Assembly: GCA_003022945.1 (NCBI GenBank)
Contig: PXRZ01000008.1
Span: forward strand, 45,839-109,838
DNA: 64,000 bases
Direction: 5' to 3'
Source of the DNA: Halobacteriales archaeon QS_8_69_73
GTDB lineage: Archaea > Halobacteriota > Halobacteria > Halobacteriales > Haloarculaceae
In this document: positions 52,879 to 62,645 of the stretch, piece after piece
Numbering within the stretch: position 1 is the first letter of the stretch
Layout of the letters: every line of letters starts with the position of its first letter
Position numbers and translations under genes: made by a program
Notes under the pieces: generated by a model
The model's input: the letters and a program-made list of their open reading frames with translations, nothing else
Told to the model about the DNA's origin: nothing
The model's database searches: none

Positions 52879-53775
52879 TTACCGTTCGACCGACAGATTC
52901 TCCGAGCCGACCGTAACGGCGACGGCGGCGCCGGCGGCGCCGACGACGCCCAGCAGGACCGGCAGGTACAATGCGGTCGACCGCACGACCGCGGGGTCGG
53001 CCGAGGCCGACGCCACGACCGGGAGAACGCCGACGGCAGCGACGACGCCGGCGGCGAAGCCGTGCGGCGGCGCCGCCCCCCGGATACCGAGCGCCGCGCC
53101 GACGAGGAGACCGCCGCCGAGGACGACCGCGGCGTAGGCCGGCCCGACGGCGCCGGCGTCGAGGCCGACGACGGCGGCGACGAGGGCGTCCGGTCGGCCC
53201 AGACAGGGTCCGCCGGAGGCGCAGCCGACGGCCGGCGCCGCAAGGAGTACAGTGTAGGCGACCGCGCCCGCGGCGGCCGCCCCGGGTCGCCACTCATGGG
53301 ACAGCGACAGCGCGACGGCGAGGCGGGTTCCGGCGCCGCCGACGGTGAGGGCGACGAAGCCGCCGGTGACGAGCGCGACCAGCAGGCGGAACCCCTCGGC
53401 GGGGCGGTCGACGGCCAGCGCCGCCGCGACGGGGACGGACACCCATCCCAGCAGGCCGGCGACGACCGCGAGCGTCGCCGGCGAGCGCCGGCCGGGGTCG
53501 AGGCCGTTCACCGACAGCGTCCGGCGGTAGGCCGCCCGGGCGACCAGGACCGTCGTGACCAGCCCGGCGACGGCGCTGGCGAGCACGAACGACAGTCCCG
53601 CCCAGTAGAGCAGCGACTCGTCGGTACCGGGCAGGTAGGCGAAGACGATGAAGACGACGGCGGCGACGACGGCGCCGGCGACGAGCCCGTTGCGGGCGTG
53701 GCGGCGTACCTCCAACTCCTCGGCGAGGGCGGCCACACCCGGGCGGTCGGGGGTGTCGGCGGTGTCGGCGGACAC
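52879..53775 (-). CDS. Multi-pass membrane protein of unknown function
   Basis: A 298-residue protein with a short cytoplasmic start (PGVAALAEELEVRRHARNG) and about eight alanine/valine-rich membrane helices. A loop of two Cys (GCASGGPCLG, about 200) could form a disulfide or metal site. No transporter or enzyme motif is seen. I use GTG 53775; the long frame before it has Arg/Ser-rich shadow composition. It is divergent from the aspartoacylase-like gene. Confidence 0.6.
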   Translation of the reverse strand: MSADTADTPDRPGVAALAEELEVRRHARNGLVAGAVVAAVVFIVFAYLPGTDESLLYWAGLSFVLASAVAGLVTTVLVARAAYRRTLSVNGLDPGRRSPATLAVVAGLLGWVSVPVAAALAVDRPAEGFRLLVALVTGGFVALTVGGAGTRLAVALSLSHEWRPGAAAAGAVAYTVLLAAPAVGCASGGPCLGRPDALVAAVVGLDAGAVGPAYAAVVLGGGLLVGAALGIRGAAPPHGFAAGVVAAVGVLPVVASASADPAVVRSTALYLPVLLGVVGAAGAAVAVTVGSENLSVER

Positions 53776-53880
53776 GCCCGGCGGTACGGTCGGGCGGTAC
53801 AAAGCCCTACAGGTATCGAACAGACGGAAAACCCGATGGGTATCAGTAGGCCTAAGACTCCCGGAAGCCGAGTCAGCACA

Positions 53881-54775
53881 ATGACCACCCTCGGTTCGGC
53901 GAGCGCGGCCCCGGGCGAGATGGATACGGGGCGGCTGCCGGTCGGTGAGGCCAGAGACGGCTCCGAGGTCGGCCTGCGGCGACGAGCTCAACGGCCTCGG
54001 CGTGGTCCGGCGGCTCGTCCCGCAGTTGGACCCGGCGGAGCTGGCCGGCGAGCTGCTGGTCGTCGGCATCGTCAACCACTACGGCTTCCGGGTGGCCGAA
54101 CACCGCAACCCCATCGACGACACCAAGCTCAACCGCGCCTACCCCGGCGACGAGACAGGCACCGCCTCCGAGCGCATCGCCGCCGCCACATTCGAGGCCG
54201 CGAGCCACGCCGATCTCGTGCTCGACCTCCACCAGGGGTCGACTTCCTGTATGATCGACGAGACGCGCGTGCGCTGTGGGCCCCGCCACCGGCTCCACCG
54301 CGACTGTCTGGAGCTGGCGAAGGCGTTCGGCTGCGGCCACATCCTCGACCAGAAGGGCCCCGACGGCCAGCTGGCCCGGGCCGCACCGGACGAGGGCGTC
54401 CCCACCATCGACCCCGAGCTCGGCGGGTCGGTCGGCTGGGACGAGGCCTCGATACGGACGGGACTGAAGGGCGTGTTCAACGTCCTCTACCGGTACGGGT
54501 TCCTCGACGACGATATCGAGCTGCGACCGCAGACCCGCGCAACCGGCTTCGAGCAGTACGGCTCCCCGGCCGGTGGGCTCGTCTCCTACGCGGCCGAACT
54601 CGGCGAGGAGGTGGGCCGCGGCGACACGCTGTTCGAGGTGACCGACCCGTTCGGGACGGTCAAATCTGAGGTGACCGCCGACTCCGACGGCGTCTTCTGG
54701 CGGCACCGCCGACTCCCGCACGTCGCCACCGGCGAGTACGTCTGCTCGCTCGGAACGGACGTCGACTCCTTCTGA
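53881..54775 (+). pseudogene. Succinylglutamate desuccinylase/aspartoacylase-family protein, deletion and frameshift
   Basis: A zinc carboxypeptidase-fold amidohydrolase. From ATG 53881 the frame reads MTTLGSASAAPGEMDTGRLP and EARDGSEVGL. Near 53980 it jumps to another frame: GDELNGLGVVRRLVPQLDPA (normally preceded by about 20 residues leading to the first zinc site), VEHRNPIDD-like AEHRNPIDDTKLNRAYPG, the metal His in LVLDLHQGST and the C-terminal beta domain to the stop at 54775. The missing part is small, but a whole protein cannot be made as written. Substrate unknown. Confidence 0.75.
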
Positions 54776-54960
54776 ACCGCCTCGTCCGGGCGGTGCCGGC
54801 CGCGACCCATTGTTTATAAACGAAGGCGCGACGAAACGGCCCGTGACCTGAGCGACGCCGGCGGCCGGCCAAAGCCGGAGCGTGGGGCATCGCCGCCGGT
54901 ATTGGCCCCGCCTGCTCGCCACACCGAAATCGACAGGGCGCCGTCCGCCCAACCTCGGGC

Positions 54961-56037
54961 ATGGACCTCCGTTGTCCGGACTGCGGCCGCGAGTACGCCG
55001 ACCGCTGGCGGTGCGAGTGCGGCGCGCCGCTGCGGTTCGCCGAGCGACCGCTGCCGGCGGCCGACGCACCCGACGGCGCCGATCTCGACCCTCGGGAGGG
55101 GTTGTGGACCTTCGCGCCGTTCCTCCCCGTCGAGCCGCACGTGACGCTGGGGGCCGGCTACACACCGCTGGTCGACGCCCCCGATTTCGGCGCCGCCGTC
55201 AAGCTGGATTACGTCCTCCCGACGGGGTCGTTCAAGGACCGCGGCGCGGCGACGACGCTGTCGCGGGCTGTCGCTGTCGGCGCCGACCGCGTTCTGGAGG
55301 ACTCCTCGGGCAACGCCGGCGCCGCCGTCGCCACGTACGCCGCCCGCGCCGGGCTTCCGGCGGAGATCTACGTCCCGGCCGACGTCAAGGCCTCGAAGCT
55401 GCGGGCCATCCGCCGGGTCGGCGCCGAGGTCGTCCGGGTCGACGGCGACCGCGGCGACGTCACCGATGCCTGCGTCGACGCCGTCGAGGCCGGCGAGGGG
55501 TGGTACGCCAGCCACGCCTGGAACCCCGCCTTCGTCGCCGGTACCGCGACGATGGCCTACGAGATCGCCCACCAGCGGGACTGGTCGGTGCCGGACGCCG
55601 TGGTGCTGCCGGTGGGCCACGGGACGATGCTCCTCGGCGCCTACCGGGGGTTCCGGGCGCTGCGGGCGGCCGGCTGGACCGACCGCGTCCCGCGGCTACT
55701 GGGCGCGCAGGCAGCCGGCTACGCGCCGCTCGTCGCGGAGCTACACGGCGAGGCGGCCGCCGCCGGCGACAACGACGCCGCCGACGGCATTCGAATCCGG
55801 GAGCCAGTCCAACAGCAGGCCATCCTGGCGGCCGTCGAGGCCACCGACGGCGACGTCGTCGCCGTCTCGGAGCCGGCCGTCGAAGCGGCGCTCGACCGGC
55901 TCCACCGGGCGGGGTTCTACACCGAGCCGACCTGTGCGGTGGCGCCGGCGGCGCTCGAAGTCTACCGCGACCGGGGCGTCGTCGACGACGGCGACGACGT
56001 CATTCTCGCGCTGTCGGGCAGCGGGCTGAAGGGGTGA
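54961..56037 (+). CDS. PLP-dependent threonine-synthase-like protein
   Basis: A 358-residue fold-type II PLP enzyme. A zinc-ribbon-like N terminus (CPDCGREYADRWRCECG) precedes the catalytic domain with the PLP lysine in LPTGSFKDRGAATTLS (about 88), the Ser/Asn phosphate cup in EDSSGNAGAAVATYAA, VPADVKASKLRAIRRVGAEV, and the Gly-rich VVLPVGHGTMLLGAYRG. Canonical threonine synthase is longer (about 400-500 residues) with other insertions. This could be a short ThrC or a related threonine/diaminopropionate lyase. It is preceded by a 185-bp gap with no gene. Confidence 0.82.
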   Translation: MDLRCPDCGREYADRWRCECGAPLRFAERPLPAADAPDGADLDPREGLWTFAPFLPVEPHVTLGAGYTPLVDAPDFGAAVKLDYVLPTGSFKDRGAATTLSRAVAVGADRVLEDSSGNAGAAVATYAARAGLPAEIYVPADVKASKLRAIRRVGAEVVRVDGDRGDVTDACVDAVEAGEGWYASHAWNPAFVAGTATMAYEIAHQRDWSVPDAVVLPVGHGTMLLGAYRGFRALRAAGWTDRVPRLLGAQAAGYAPLVAELHGEAAAAGDNDAADGIRIREPVQQQAILAAVEATDGDVVAVSEPAVEAALDRLHRAGFYTEPTCAVAPAALEVYRDRGVVDDGDDVILALSGSGLKG

Positions 56038-56059
56038 CGCCGCCGCGGCGGCGCGAGGG

Positions 56060-57328
56060 TCACCGTTCGGGATGTGTCGGGGCGTCGAAGCCGCCGCGGA
56101 CGAGCGGTCGGGCGACGTGGCGTCTGGCCCGCGGCGGAACCTCGTACCAGCCGACGGTCAGCTCGCGGTCGAGCGGCCGCTCGATGCGACCGTCGGCGCT
56201 CGTCCCGCAGTCCCGACACCGATAGCCCTGGCCGCGGCCGGCCGATTCCATAGTTCGCCCGCAGTCGGGGCAGGTCGGGGTCGCCGACTCGGTCTCCCGG
56301 CGGTCCCGGAGGGCGAACTTCTCGAGCTTCAGGGTACCGGAGGCCACCTCCCCGCAGACGGTGAGGTCGTCGCCGACGCGGAGCCGCCGCACCCGGTCGC
56401 GGAACCGCCCGGTCGGCTCGAAGGCGACGCAGGGCAGTTCCGCGTCGCCGTCGGCGACCGCGAGGAAGACGTGACCGCCGCGGCGGGTCTCCGGGGCTGT
56501 CGAGACGGTCCCGTCGAGCCGGTAGGAGCGGCCGTCTCTCGCGCCCGCGACCGTCCCCGGGCGGAGATGGGCGTCGGTGCCCTGGTTCGTGCGAAAACAC
56601 CGGGCCCGGGCGACCGGCTCGGCGTCGATGTCGGCGGCAACTGCCCGGCAGGCCGCCGCGTCGTCACCCCGAATCCCGTACAGCACCGGCCCGGGTGTGT
56701 GCGGGACGCAGACCACCTCACCGGCCTCTCGGTCGACGGTGTCCCAGACGGTCGGATAGCGGGCGTCGGCGGCGTCGAAGACCGTCCCGGCGTCGACGTC
56801 GCGGTCGGTGCCCCACCGCTCGGGGCGGCGGTAGGCGATGTGCTCGGCGGTCCACTCGTCGAAGGCGGCCCGGGCGCCGACGGCCGCCAGCGCGCCGACG
56901 ACGCCGCGACCGTTCCCCCAGGTCTCGGCGCGGTAGCCGGCCGTCTCGAGTAGGCGGCGGGCGTCCGCGCGGGCGTGAATGTCGGTGACGGCTCGGCGGG
57001 CGAACGTCGCGACCGCCGCCGGAACGTCGCCGGGAGCGCCGTCGGCCACGATGACGCCGGGGTTGGTGCGGTCGTCGGCCGTCTCGGCGGCCGCGTCGAC
57101 GACGTCGGCTGCGACGTCGACGGCGGTCGACGGCGCGGCGTCGGTGTGGACCGCGAGCGCCGCGTTGCCGCGGGTCTTGTGCTCGACGGCCGGGTTGCAG
57201 CGGACCAGCAGCACGCGCTCGACGGTCGCGCCCGCCTCGGTGAGCCGGCGGGCGACCGTGTCGGCGACGTACGTCGTGCACATTCCCCGGCTTCGGGAGT
57301 CGGTGTCGTCGAGCCCGATGACGGTCAC
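56060..57328 (-). CDS. tiaS: tRNA(Ile2) 2-agmatinylcytidine synthetase TiaS
   Basis: Attaches agmatine to C34 of the tRNA-Ile that reads AUA, an archaea-specific modification. The 422-residue protein opens with the characteristic IGLDDTDSRSRGMCTTYVAD (ATP/Mg site), contains the internal domains with NGRGVVGALAAVGA and TNQGTDAHL (OB-fold junction), an OB-fold, and a C-terminal zinc ribbon (CPDCGRTMESAGRG, then CRDCG). Length and domain order agree with known TiaS. It is convergent with the threonine-synthase-like gene. Confidence 0.93.
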   Translation of the reverse strand: MTVIGLDDTDSRSRGMCTTYVADTVARRLTEAGATVERVLLVRCNPAVEHKTRGNAALAVHTDAAPSTAVDVAADVVDAAAETADDRTNPGVIVADGAPGDVPAAVATFARRAVTDIHARADARRLLETAGYRAETWGNGRGVVGALAAVGARAAFDEWTAEHIAYRRPERWGTDRDVDAGTVFDAADARYPTVWDTVDREAGEVVCVPHTPGPVLYGIRGDDAAACRAVAADIDAEPVARARCFRTNQGTDAHLRPGTVAGARDGRSYRLDGTVSTAPETRRGGHVFLAVADGDAELPCVAFEPTGRFRDRVRRLRVGDDLTVCGEVASGTLKLEKFALRDRRETESATPTCPDCGRTMESAGRGQGYRCRDCGTSADGRIERPLDRELTVGWYEVPPRARRHVARPLVRGGFDAPTHPER

Positions 57329-57453
57329 GGCCGGCGGCTACGGGCTGCCGCGACAACGGCGTTTCGGTCCGCCGCTGTCCGGGGACAACCGCGGGAACGC
57401 ACCGGTATGTGCGTGGGAAACACATTTAACCCGGGGACCTGGTAAGTACCCCT

Positions 57454-58410
57454 ATGACCCGGTCCGCACTGGTCGGTAACGTCACCTCGATGCTCGAGGA
57501 CGCGGGATTCACGGTGAGTGACCGGTGTGCGATCCGCCCGAAGAGCTTCGACATCGCGGCCCGTCGGAGGAAGGACGTGGTGCTGCTTAAGGTGCTCGCG
57601 AACATCGACGCCTTCGACGGCCAGACCGGCGCGGAGATGCGCCGTCTCGGGGAATACCTCGAGGCGACGCCGATGGTCATCGGCCTCCGGACCAGAAACG
57701 AGGACCTCAAGCCGGGCGTCGTCTACTTCAGACACGGCGTGCCAGTGTTGTCGCCGGATAGCGCAATGGACCTCTTCGTCGAGGAGGTGCCGCCGCTCAT
57801 CTACGCCGCTCCCGGGGGGCTGTACGTCAACATCGACGGTGGGCTGCTGTCGGACGTCCGCTCCGACCGAGAGTGGTCGCTCGGTCGGCTGGCCAGCGAG
57901 CTGGGCGTCTCTCGACGCACCGTCTCCAAGTACGAAGACGGCATGAGCGCCAGCGTCGACGTCGCCGCCGAGCTGGAGGAGATCTTCGACCGGCCGCTGG
58001 CCAGCCCGGTCAGCGTCCTCGACGGCGCCGAGGAGGTCCGCGACGGCGTCGACGACCCCGACGAGCCCGACGCCGACCCCAACGACGCCCACCTGATAAC
58101 GGTGCTGACGCGGGTCGGGTTCGACGTCCACCCGACCGTCCGCGCGCCGTTCAAGGCCGTCAGCGAGGACGAGGAGGGCGACCGGAAGGTGCTCACCGGC
58201 CACTCGGAGTTCAACCGCACCGCCGAGAAACGCGCCCGAATCATGTCCTCCGTCGGTCACGTCACCCGCACCCGGTCGGTGTACGTCGTCGAGCGGGCCC
58301 GCCAGGAGTCCGTCGAGGGCACCGCCCTCATCGAGCGCGAGGAGATGGAGGACATCGACGACGCCGAGGAACTCGGCGACCTCATCCGCGAACGGGCCGC
58401 CCGGGCCTGA
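57454..58410 (+). CDS. Archaeal HTH-type transcriptional regulator (COG1395-like)
   Basis: A 318-residue protein of the archaeal family 'putative HTH-type transcriptional regulatory protein'. N-terminal region (about 1-120) with a nuclease-like fold ([20 protein letters not shown], then [20 protein letters not shown]), a Cro/cI helix-turn-helix about 140-190 ([20 protein letters not shown]), and a C-terminal domain with [20 protein letters not shown]. Targets are unknown. A TATA-like CACATTTAAC lies about 25 bp before the ATG. Divergent from tiaS. Confidence 0.85.
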   Translation: MTRSALVGNVTSMLEDAGFTVSDRCAIRPKSFDIAARRRKDVVLLKVLANIDAFDGQTGAEMRRLGEYLEATPMVIGLRTRNEDLKPGVVYFRHGVPVLSPDSAMDLFVEEVPPLIYAAPGGLYVNIDGGLLSDVRSDREWSLGRLASELGVSRRTVSKYEDGMSASVDVAAELEEIFDRPLASPVSVLDGAEEVRDGVDDPDEPDADPNDAHLITVLTRVGFDVHPTVRAPFKAVSEDEEGDRKVLTGHSEFNRTAEKRARIMSSVGHVTRTRSVYVVERARQESVEGTALIEREEMEDIDDAEELGDLIRERAARA

Positions 58411-58667
58411 CCGCAACTCGTTCTCCGGCACCCGGCCGGCGGTCGTGTCGTCGATCGTCCTCGGCGGGCCGGCCGGAGCGAGAGGCGCCGAGGCGTCCGG
58501 TCGTGGCACCTCGCCAGTCGAATCGATCCTGGAAGTACAGCGCGACATCGACCGGCGCCAGCGACACTCCGTGATTTCGGTGCAACTCGGTGTGCCGTAA
58601 AGTACCGGCATTCCACTACCGTCGGAGGGTGCGCTCACGATCACCCCGGCGACACGGCCGAAGATGA

Positions 58668-58680
58668 TAATTTTTAATAT
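58668..58680 (+). promoter_or_regulatory. TATA region of nikR
   Basis: AATTTTTAATATT, AT-rich, centred about 28 bp upstream of ATG 58703. The preceding 58411-58667 shows no gene. Confidence 0.5.
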
Positions 58681-58702
58681 TTCATGCGGCCTGCATTGTT
58701 AC

Positions 58703-59131
58703 ATGAGCGTGGTCAGCGTCTCGATGCCGGAGGAGTTGCTCGATCGAATCGACCAGTTCGCGGACGACCACGGCTACACTGGTCGCAGTGAAGTACTTCG
58801 CGAGGCGAGTCGAAACCTCCTCGGCGAGTTCGACGACAAGAAACTCGAAGATCGAGACTTGATGGGCGTCGTCACGGTCCTCTTCGACTACGAGACGACG
58901 AGCGTCGAGGAAAAGATGATGCACCTCCGTCACGAGCACGAGGACATCGTCGCTTCGAACTTCCACAGTCACGTCGGCGGGCGCCACTGCATGGAACTGT
59001 TCGTGCTGGAAGGGTCGCTCGAAGAGATATCGACGTTCGTCGGGAAGATCCGAGCGACGAAGGACACGCTCACGATCGACTACTCCGTGCTGCCGATGGA
59101 TGACTTCGGCCCGCTCGCCGATATAGACTGA
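58703..59131 (+). CDS. nikR: NikR, nickel-responsive regulator
   Basis: A 142-residue ribbon-helix-helix plus ACT-type metal domain protein. The N-terminal ribbon-helix-helix is [20 protein letters not shown] and [14 protein letters not shown]. The four high-affinity nickel ligands known from bacterial NikR are present at equivalent places: His 77, His 88, His 90 and Cys 96 (in [20 protein letters not shown]). Nickel binding makes NikR a repressor of uptake genes. It is followed by an ABC transporter operon and, 4.8 kb on, by cbiM, both plausible targets. ATG 58703 fits the TATA box. Confidence 0.9.
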   Translation: MSVVSVSMPEELLDRIDQFADDHGYTGRSEVLREASRNLLGEFDDKKLEDRDLMGVVTVLFDYETTSVEEKMMHLRHEHEDIVASNFHSHVGGRHCMELFVLEGSLEEISTFVGKIRATKDTLTIDYSVLPMDDFGPLADID

Positions 59132-59198
59132 TTTTTTCCTCCCGCTACACTCGTCTCGGTTTCAGCAGCATCTACGTTCTTGAATCCTTTCGAGTATT

Positions 59199-59245
59199 AA
59201 TTCTACCTGTCCGAATCGCAGGTATTATTAGAATTGTACCTACAG
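59199..59245. promoter_or_regulatory. Inverted repeat and TTGTAC motif before the ABC operon
   Basis: AATTCTACCTG (59199-59209) faces CAGG (59219-59222) and TAGAATT (59229-59235), an imperfect palindrome. TTGTACCTACAG (59234-59245) overlaps its end and resembles TTGTACTGGTACAG before cbiM. They cover the promoter of the next gene and could be the NikR operator, although they do not match the bacterial GTATGA-type site. Confidence 0.4.
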
Positions 59246-59257
59246 TTAGCAATACTG

Positions 59258-60283
59258 ATGGGTCACACCTCACGCCGAAGGCTGCTCCTGACGGGGGCGA
59301 CCACGGTTACTGCGGCGGGACTCACTGGCTGTCTCGGTCGGGGAGGCGCATCATTCGATTCCGTTACGGTTGCGTACGTCCCGATCTATCCCAACATGCA
59401 ACACTACGTGATGGAACGAGAGGGCTACTACGAGGATATTCCAGTAGATGTCACGATAGAGCGGTTCAGCTCCGGGCCCAACGTCGTCAAGGCGTTTGCC
59501 AGCGGGGACGTCGACGTTACGTTCTTTGGGATCACTCCTGCGATGGTCCTCGTCGACAAGGGCACCGACGCCGGCGTGCTCGCGGCGAATTCGAGAAATG
59601 GATTCAAACTCGTGGGAACAACCGAACTCGCTGATCTCTACGAGCAGGAAGGGGCGGCCACGTTCGGCCGCTTTGAGGAAGAACAGGGTCGTAAGGTCCG
59701 ATTCGGCGCCCCACCAGACGGGAGCGTCCCCGACGTCGTCCTCCGATACTGGATCCAGGAGGACCTCGACGTCGGCGAGATGGAGTCCGTCATCGACAAG
59801 TCGAACGTCCCACCGGCGAAGGCGGTCCAGACGATCCAGTCGGGCGACATCGACGCGACGATGATCCAAGAGCCGTTCGCGACGATCATCGGTCGGGACG
59901 ACGACTTCGGCGAACTCGCCTGGTCCGGGAACGTGCTGGAAAACCACCCGGTCACGGTGCTGTTCGCGAACCAGCAGGTGCTCAACGACAGCGATGTCGC
60001 CCGGTCGCTGGTCGAACAGCACGTAGCGGCGACCGGATTCACGGGGGACTCGCCGGACGCCGCTGCCGCTCACGCCGCCTCGGTGATCGGCTCCGGCGTG
60101 GACGAAGACCTCGCGACGGCGGCCATGGACTCACGGGCGTCGGATTTCTTCTCGGATCCGCACGCGATCACCGATCAGGCCGCGACGATGGGTGAGTTCG
60201 TCGCCAACCTCGGGAACATCGAAGAGCCGATCGCGACCGCGGACCTGTTCGCGTTCGATCCGTACGACGCCATTCAAGAATGA
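59258..60283 (+). CDS. NitT/TauT-type ABC transporter substrate-binding lipoprotein
   Basis: A 341-residue exported protein: twin-arginine signal [20 protein letters not shown] with lipobox LTGC, then a class II binding fold of the NMT1/THI5/SsuA group ([20 protein letters not shown], then [18 protein letters not shown]). Family substrates are nitrate, sulfonates or pyrimidines. Here the position between nikR and cbiM invites the guess that a metal or its chelate is bound. GTAC-type motifs precede it. ATG 59258 is chosen because it opens the signal; the stop overlaps the permease start (ATGA). Confidence 0.8.
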   Translation: MGHTSRRRLLLTGATTVTAAGLTGCLGRGGASFDSVTVAYVPIYPNMQHYVMEREGYYEDIPVDVTIERFSSGPNVVKAFASGDVDVTFFGITPAMVLVDKGTDAGVLAANSRNGFKLVGTTELADLYEQEGAATFGRFEEEQGRKVRFGAPPDGSVPDVVLRYWIQEDLDVGEMESVIDKSNVPPAKAVQTIQSGDIDATMIQEPFATIIGRDDDFGELAWSGNVLENHPVTVLFANQQVLNDSDVARSLVEQHVAATGFTGDSPDAAAAHAASVIGSGVDEDLATAAMDSRASDFFSDPHAITDQAATMGEFVANLGNIEEPIATADLFAFDPYDAIQE

Positions 60284-61122
60284 GTACGCGTACCGACACC
60301 GGTTCCAACGCGGTGGTCGCCGGCAGCTTCGAGGGCGACCTACGGCGGTATCTGTGTGGCCTAGGGGGGCTCCTCGCGTTTCTCCTCGTCTGGTGGGTCG
60401 GTGCGATGGCGACCCGGCCGTCGTATCTGGTGCCAGGACCGCTCGATTCCATACGCGCGTTTATCGATCTGTTCGCGACCTCGACGGCGATCGTGGTCCC
60501 CGTCTGGGGGTCGAGGCTAATACTGCCGACCGGCTTCGCACACCTCGCACAGACGCTGTTCCACTACATTCCGGGCCTCCTTCTCGGTGCGAGCTGTGGA
60601 ATCAGTCTCGGGCTGGCGATGGGCTGGAACGGTGCGCTCGACGACTGGCTGCGGCCACTCGTCCGGGGGCTCCGGCCGATCCCGCCGCTCGCGTGGATCG
60701 TCTTCGCCATCGTCTGGTTCGGCATCTACCACACCGGTGCGGCCTTCATCGTCTTCGTCGGCGCGTTCTGGATCAACTTTTACGGCGCGTATGGGGGTAT
60801 CGAAGGTGTCTCGAGCGACCTGACCGATGCGGCGTCGACGCTCGGCGTGGAGCGCGACCTCTCGATGCTGAAGCTCGTCGCACTCCCGAGCGCCGCCCCC
60901 CAGGTATCGACCGGGTTCCGGACGAGCATCGGCCGGTGCTGGATGATCGTCGTCGGCGCCGAGCTGTTCGGCGCACCCGGCGTCGGCTACGAGATCATCA
61001 ACGCCTCGAACAACCTCGCGATGGCGACCAGCGTCGCGTACATGTTTCTGATCAGCCTGGCGTTTCTCTGTATGGACGTCGGGTTCCGGCTGCTCGAACG
61101 GAGGGTCCTCGCGTGGCGCTGA
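60280..61122 (+). CDS. NitT/TauT-type ABC transporter permease
   Basis: A 280-residue membrane permease of the SsuC/TauC type with about six helices and the EAA motif segment '[20 protein letters not shown]' followed by [40 protein letters not shown] at the start is typical. ATG 60280 overlaps the stop of the binding-protein gene. It partners with the ATPase that begins 10 bp before its end. Confidence 0.88.
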   Translation: MSTRTDTGSNAVVAGSFEGDLRRYLCGLGGLLAFLLVWWVGAMATRPSYLVPGPLDSIRAFIDLFATSTAIVVPVWGSRLILPTGFAHLAQTLFHYIPGLLLGASCGISLGLAMGWNGALDDWLRPLVRGLRPIPPLAWIVFAIVWFGIYHTGAAFIVFVGAFWINFYGAYGGIEGVSSDLTDAASTLGVERDLSMLKLVALPSAAPQVSTGFRTSIGRCWMIVVGAELFGAPGVGYEIINASNNLAMATSVAYMFLISLAFLCMDVGFRLLERRVLAWR

Positions 61123-61898
61123 GGTCGGACCAGTCCACCACTCGGGACTCACGCGAGAAGATCACTATCCGGAACGTCAGCCGGTCCTACGGGTCGACGC
61201 GAGCGCTCGCGGACGTCTCCGCTTCGGTTGCGGCGGGCGAGTTCTGCTGTATCGTCGGCCCGTCCGGATGCGGAAAGACCACCCTGTTGCGGGCGATCGC
61301 CGGGCTCGACGACCCGGATGGTGGGTCGATACTGGTCGATGGGGACCCGATCGCTGGTCCTGGACTGGACAGGGGAATGGTGTTTCAGGAGTACGCGCTG
61401 TTCCCCTGGCGAACCGTCCGCGGGAACGTCCGATTCGGCCTCGACCGGCCCGCCTGTGACTGCCCCGACTGTGGAGCACGGGTCCGTGAGTTGGTCGACC
61501 TCGTCGGCCTCGACGGCTTCGAGGACGCGTATCCGAAGGAGCTGTCCGGCGGCATGAAACAGCGCGTCGGTATCGCTCGCGCGCTCGCCCCCGATCCGGA
61601 GATCCTCCTGATGGACGAACCGTTCGGGAGTGTCGACGCTCGGACTCGCGACCGCCTGCACGCTGAACTACTCGATATCTGGTCGCAGACCGGACAGACC
61701 GTCGTGTTCGTCACGCACGACATCGACGAGGCAGTGACCCTCGCCGACCGCGTGATCGTCATGGACGCCGACCCGGGAACCGTGCAGTTGACGTTGTCTA
61801 TCGACCTGGGACGCCCACGTGAACGGACATCTCGTGACTTCGTGGACTACGTCGCGCGAATCAGGGACGAGCTCGGAAGCCCGGTCGACGATGTCTGA
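61113..61898 (+). CDS. NitT/TauT-type ABC transporter ATPase with a Cys cluster
   Basis: A 261-residue ATPase. Walker [10 protein letters not shown] (49-57), Q-loop [10 protein letters not shown], signature [10 protein letters not shown] (144-153), Walker B ILLMDEP (164-170), switch FVTHDIDEA. It starts at GTG 61113, overlapping the permease by 10 bp. In the helical domain it carries CDCPDCG (Cys 115, 117, 120), which relatives I know (SsuB, TauB) lack. Three close Cys could hold a metal and make import metal-responsive. This is inference. Confidence 0.85.
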   Translation: MALRSDQSTTRDSREKITIRNVSRSYGSTRALADVSASVAAGEFCCIVGPSGCGKTTLLRAIAGLDDPDGGSILVDGDPIAGPGLDRGMVFQEYALFPWRTVRGNVRFGLDRPACDCPDCGARVRELVDLVGLDGFEDAYPKELSGGMKQRVGIARALAPDPEILLMDEPFGSVDARTRDRLHAELLDIWSQTGQTVVFVTHDIDEAVTLADRVIVMDADPGTVQLTLSIDLGRPRERTSRDFVDYVARIRDELGSPVDDV

Positions 61899-62004
61899 TA
61901 CTCTCGCTTTCGAGGGTGTCGTACGACGGTTCACATGGCTTGTTTCCTTGCTCTTGATATCGCTCAGTAGCAAGGACTCACGGCCCACTCGAGCCGCTCG
62001 TGAA

Positions 62005-62349
62005 TCACAGCCAGTCAGTGGTGATATACGTCACTGTATCCATCGCCTCTCGGTTGGGAAACGCTTCGATGACGCGCTGGATGATGTGGTAAAGTTCGTG
62101 TGGGGGAAGTGACTGGTCGGGGACGTAGAACACGCCACTATATGATTCGGCCGGCATCTGGACGAAATCGTCGTCGCTGGTGACGATGAGACGGCCTTCT
62201 CCGGCGGCGTACAGGCGGATCGTGGTGTCGTCGATGCCTTCGCCCAATTCGTCCACGTCGGCGACACGCCGTACATCGTGGCCTGCTTTGTCGAGTTTGT
62301 CGGCCAGCGGAGCCGCGATGTTCTCGTCGAGCAGAAACGACACCTGCAC
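62005..62349 (-). CDS. DUF5615 PIN-like toxin
   Basis: A 114-residue protein with the PIN-like start SFLLDENIAAPLADKLDKAG and VTSDDDFVQMPAES, containing the acidic residues (Asp 8, Glu 9, Asp in TSDDDF) expected of a metal-dependent RNase. DUF5615 proteins pair with DUF433 antitoxins. It starts at GTG 62349, two bases after the antitoxin stop, in one transcript. Confidence 0.8.
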   Translation of the reverse strand: MQVSFLLDENIAAPLADKLDKAGHDVRRVADVDELGEGIDDTTIRLYAAGEGRLIVTSDDDFVQMPAESYSGVFYVPDQSLPPHELYHIIQRVIEAFPNREAMDTVTYITTDWL

Positions 62350-62351
62350 GG

Positions 62352-62645
62352 CTACGATTCCGGCAGATCGTCGGGGCCGGTGATGACTTCCGGGTCCTCT
62401 TCTGCGGCTTCACGAAGTTCCTGACGACGTTCTTCGGCTGCCCGCATCTCTTCGGGATGGTCGTGATAGTACGCCAGTGCGTGGTAGACGTCCGAAGCGG
62501 TGAGGTCAAAGCGGTCCGCGACCGTCCGCGCGTCGAGGCCGCGCTCTTCGACGAGTACGTGGACGTGGCTCACGGTGATTCGGCGGTCCCGAACGTGGGG
62601 CTCGTCGTGAATCTCCGACTCGTCACCCGAGACGACGGTGTTCAT
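62352..62645 (-). CDS. DUF433 antitoxin
   Basis: A 97-residue protein with the DUF433 helix-turn-helix pattern: HVRDRRITVSHVHVLVEERG, ARTVADRFDLTASDVYHALA and YYHDHPEEMRAAEERR. It begins at ATG 62645, about 27 bp after a TATA box (TTTATACT on the minus strand), and is followed directly by the DUF5615 toxin. Type II toxin-antitoxin modules of this kind are often carried by mobile regions. Confidence 0.8.
   Translation of the reverse strand: MNTVVSGDESEIHDEPHVRDRRITVSHVHVLVEERGLDARTVADRFDLTASDVYHALAYYHDHPEEMRAAEERRQELREAAEEDPEVITGPDDLPES

Noticed and set aside
51592..54669. 1025-residue plus-strand ORF
   Set aside because: Shadow of citrate synthase and the membrane gene; only the piece from 53881 is real and belongs to the aspartoacylase-like gene.
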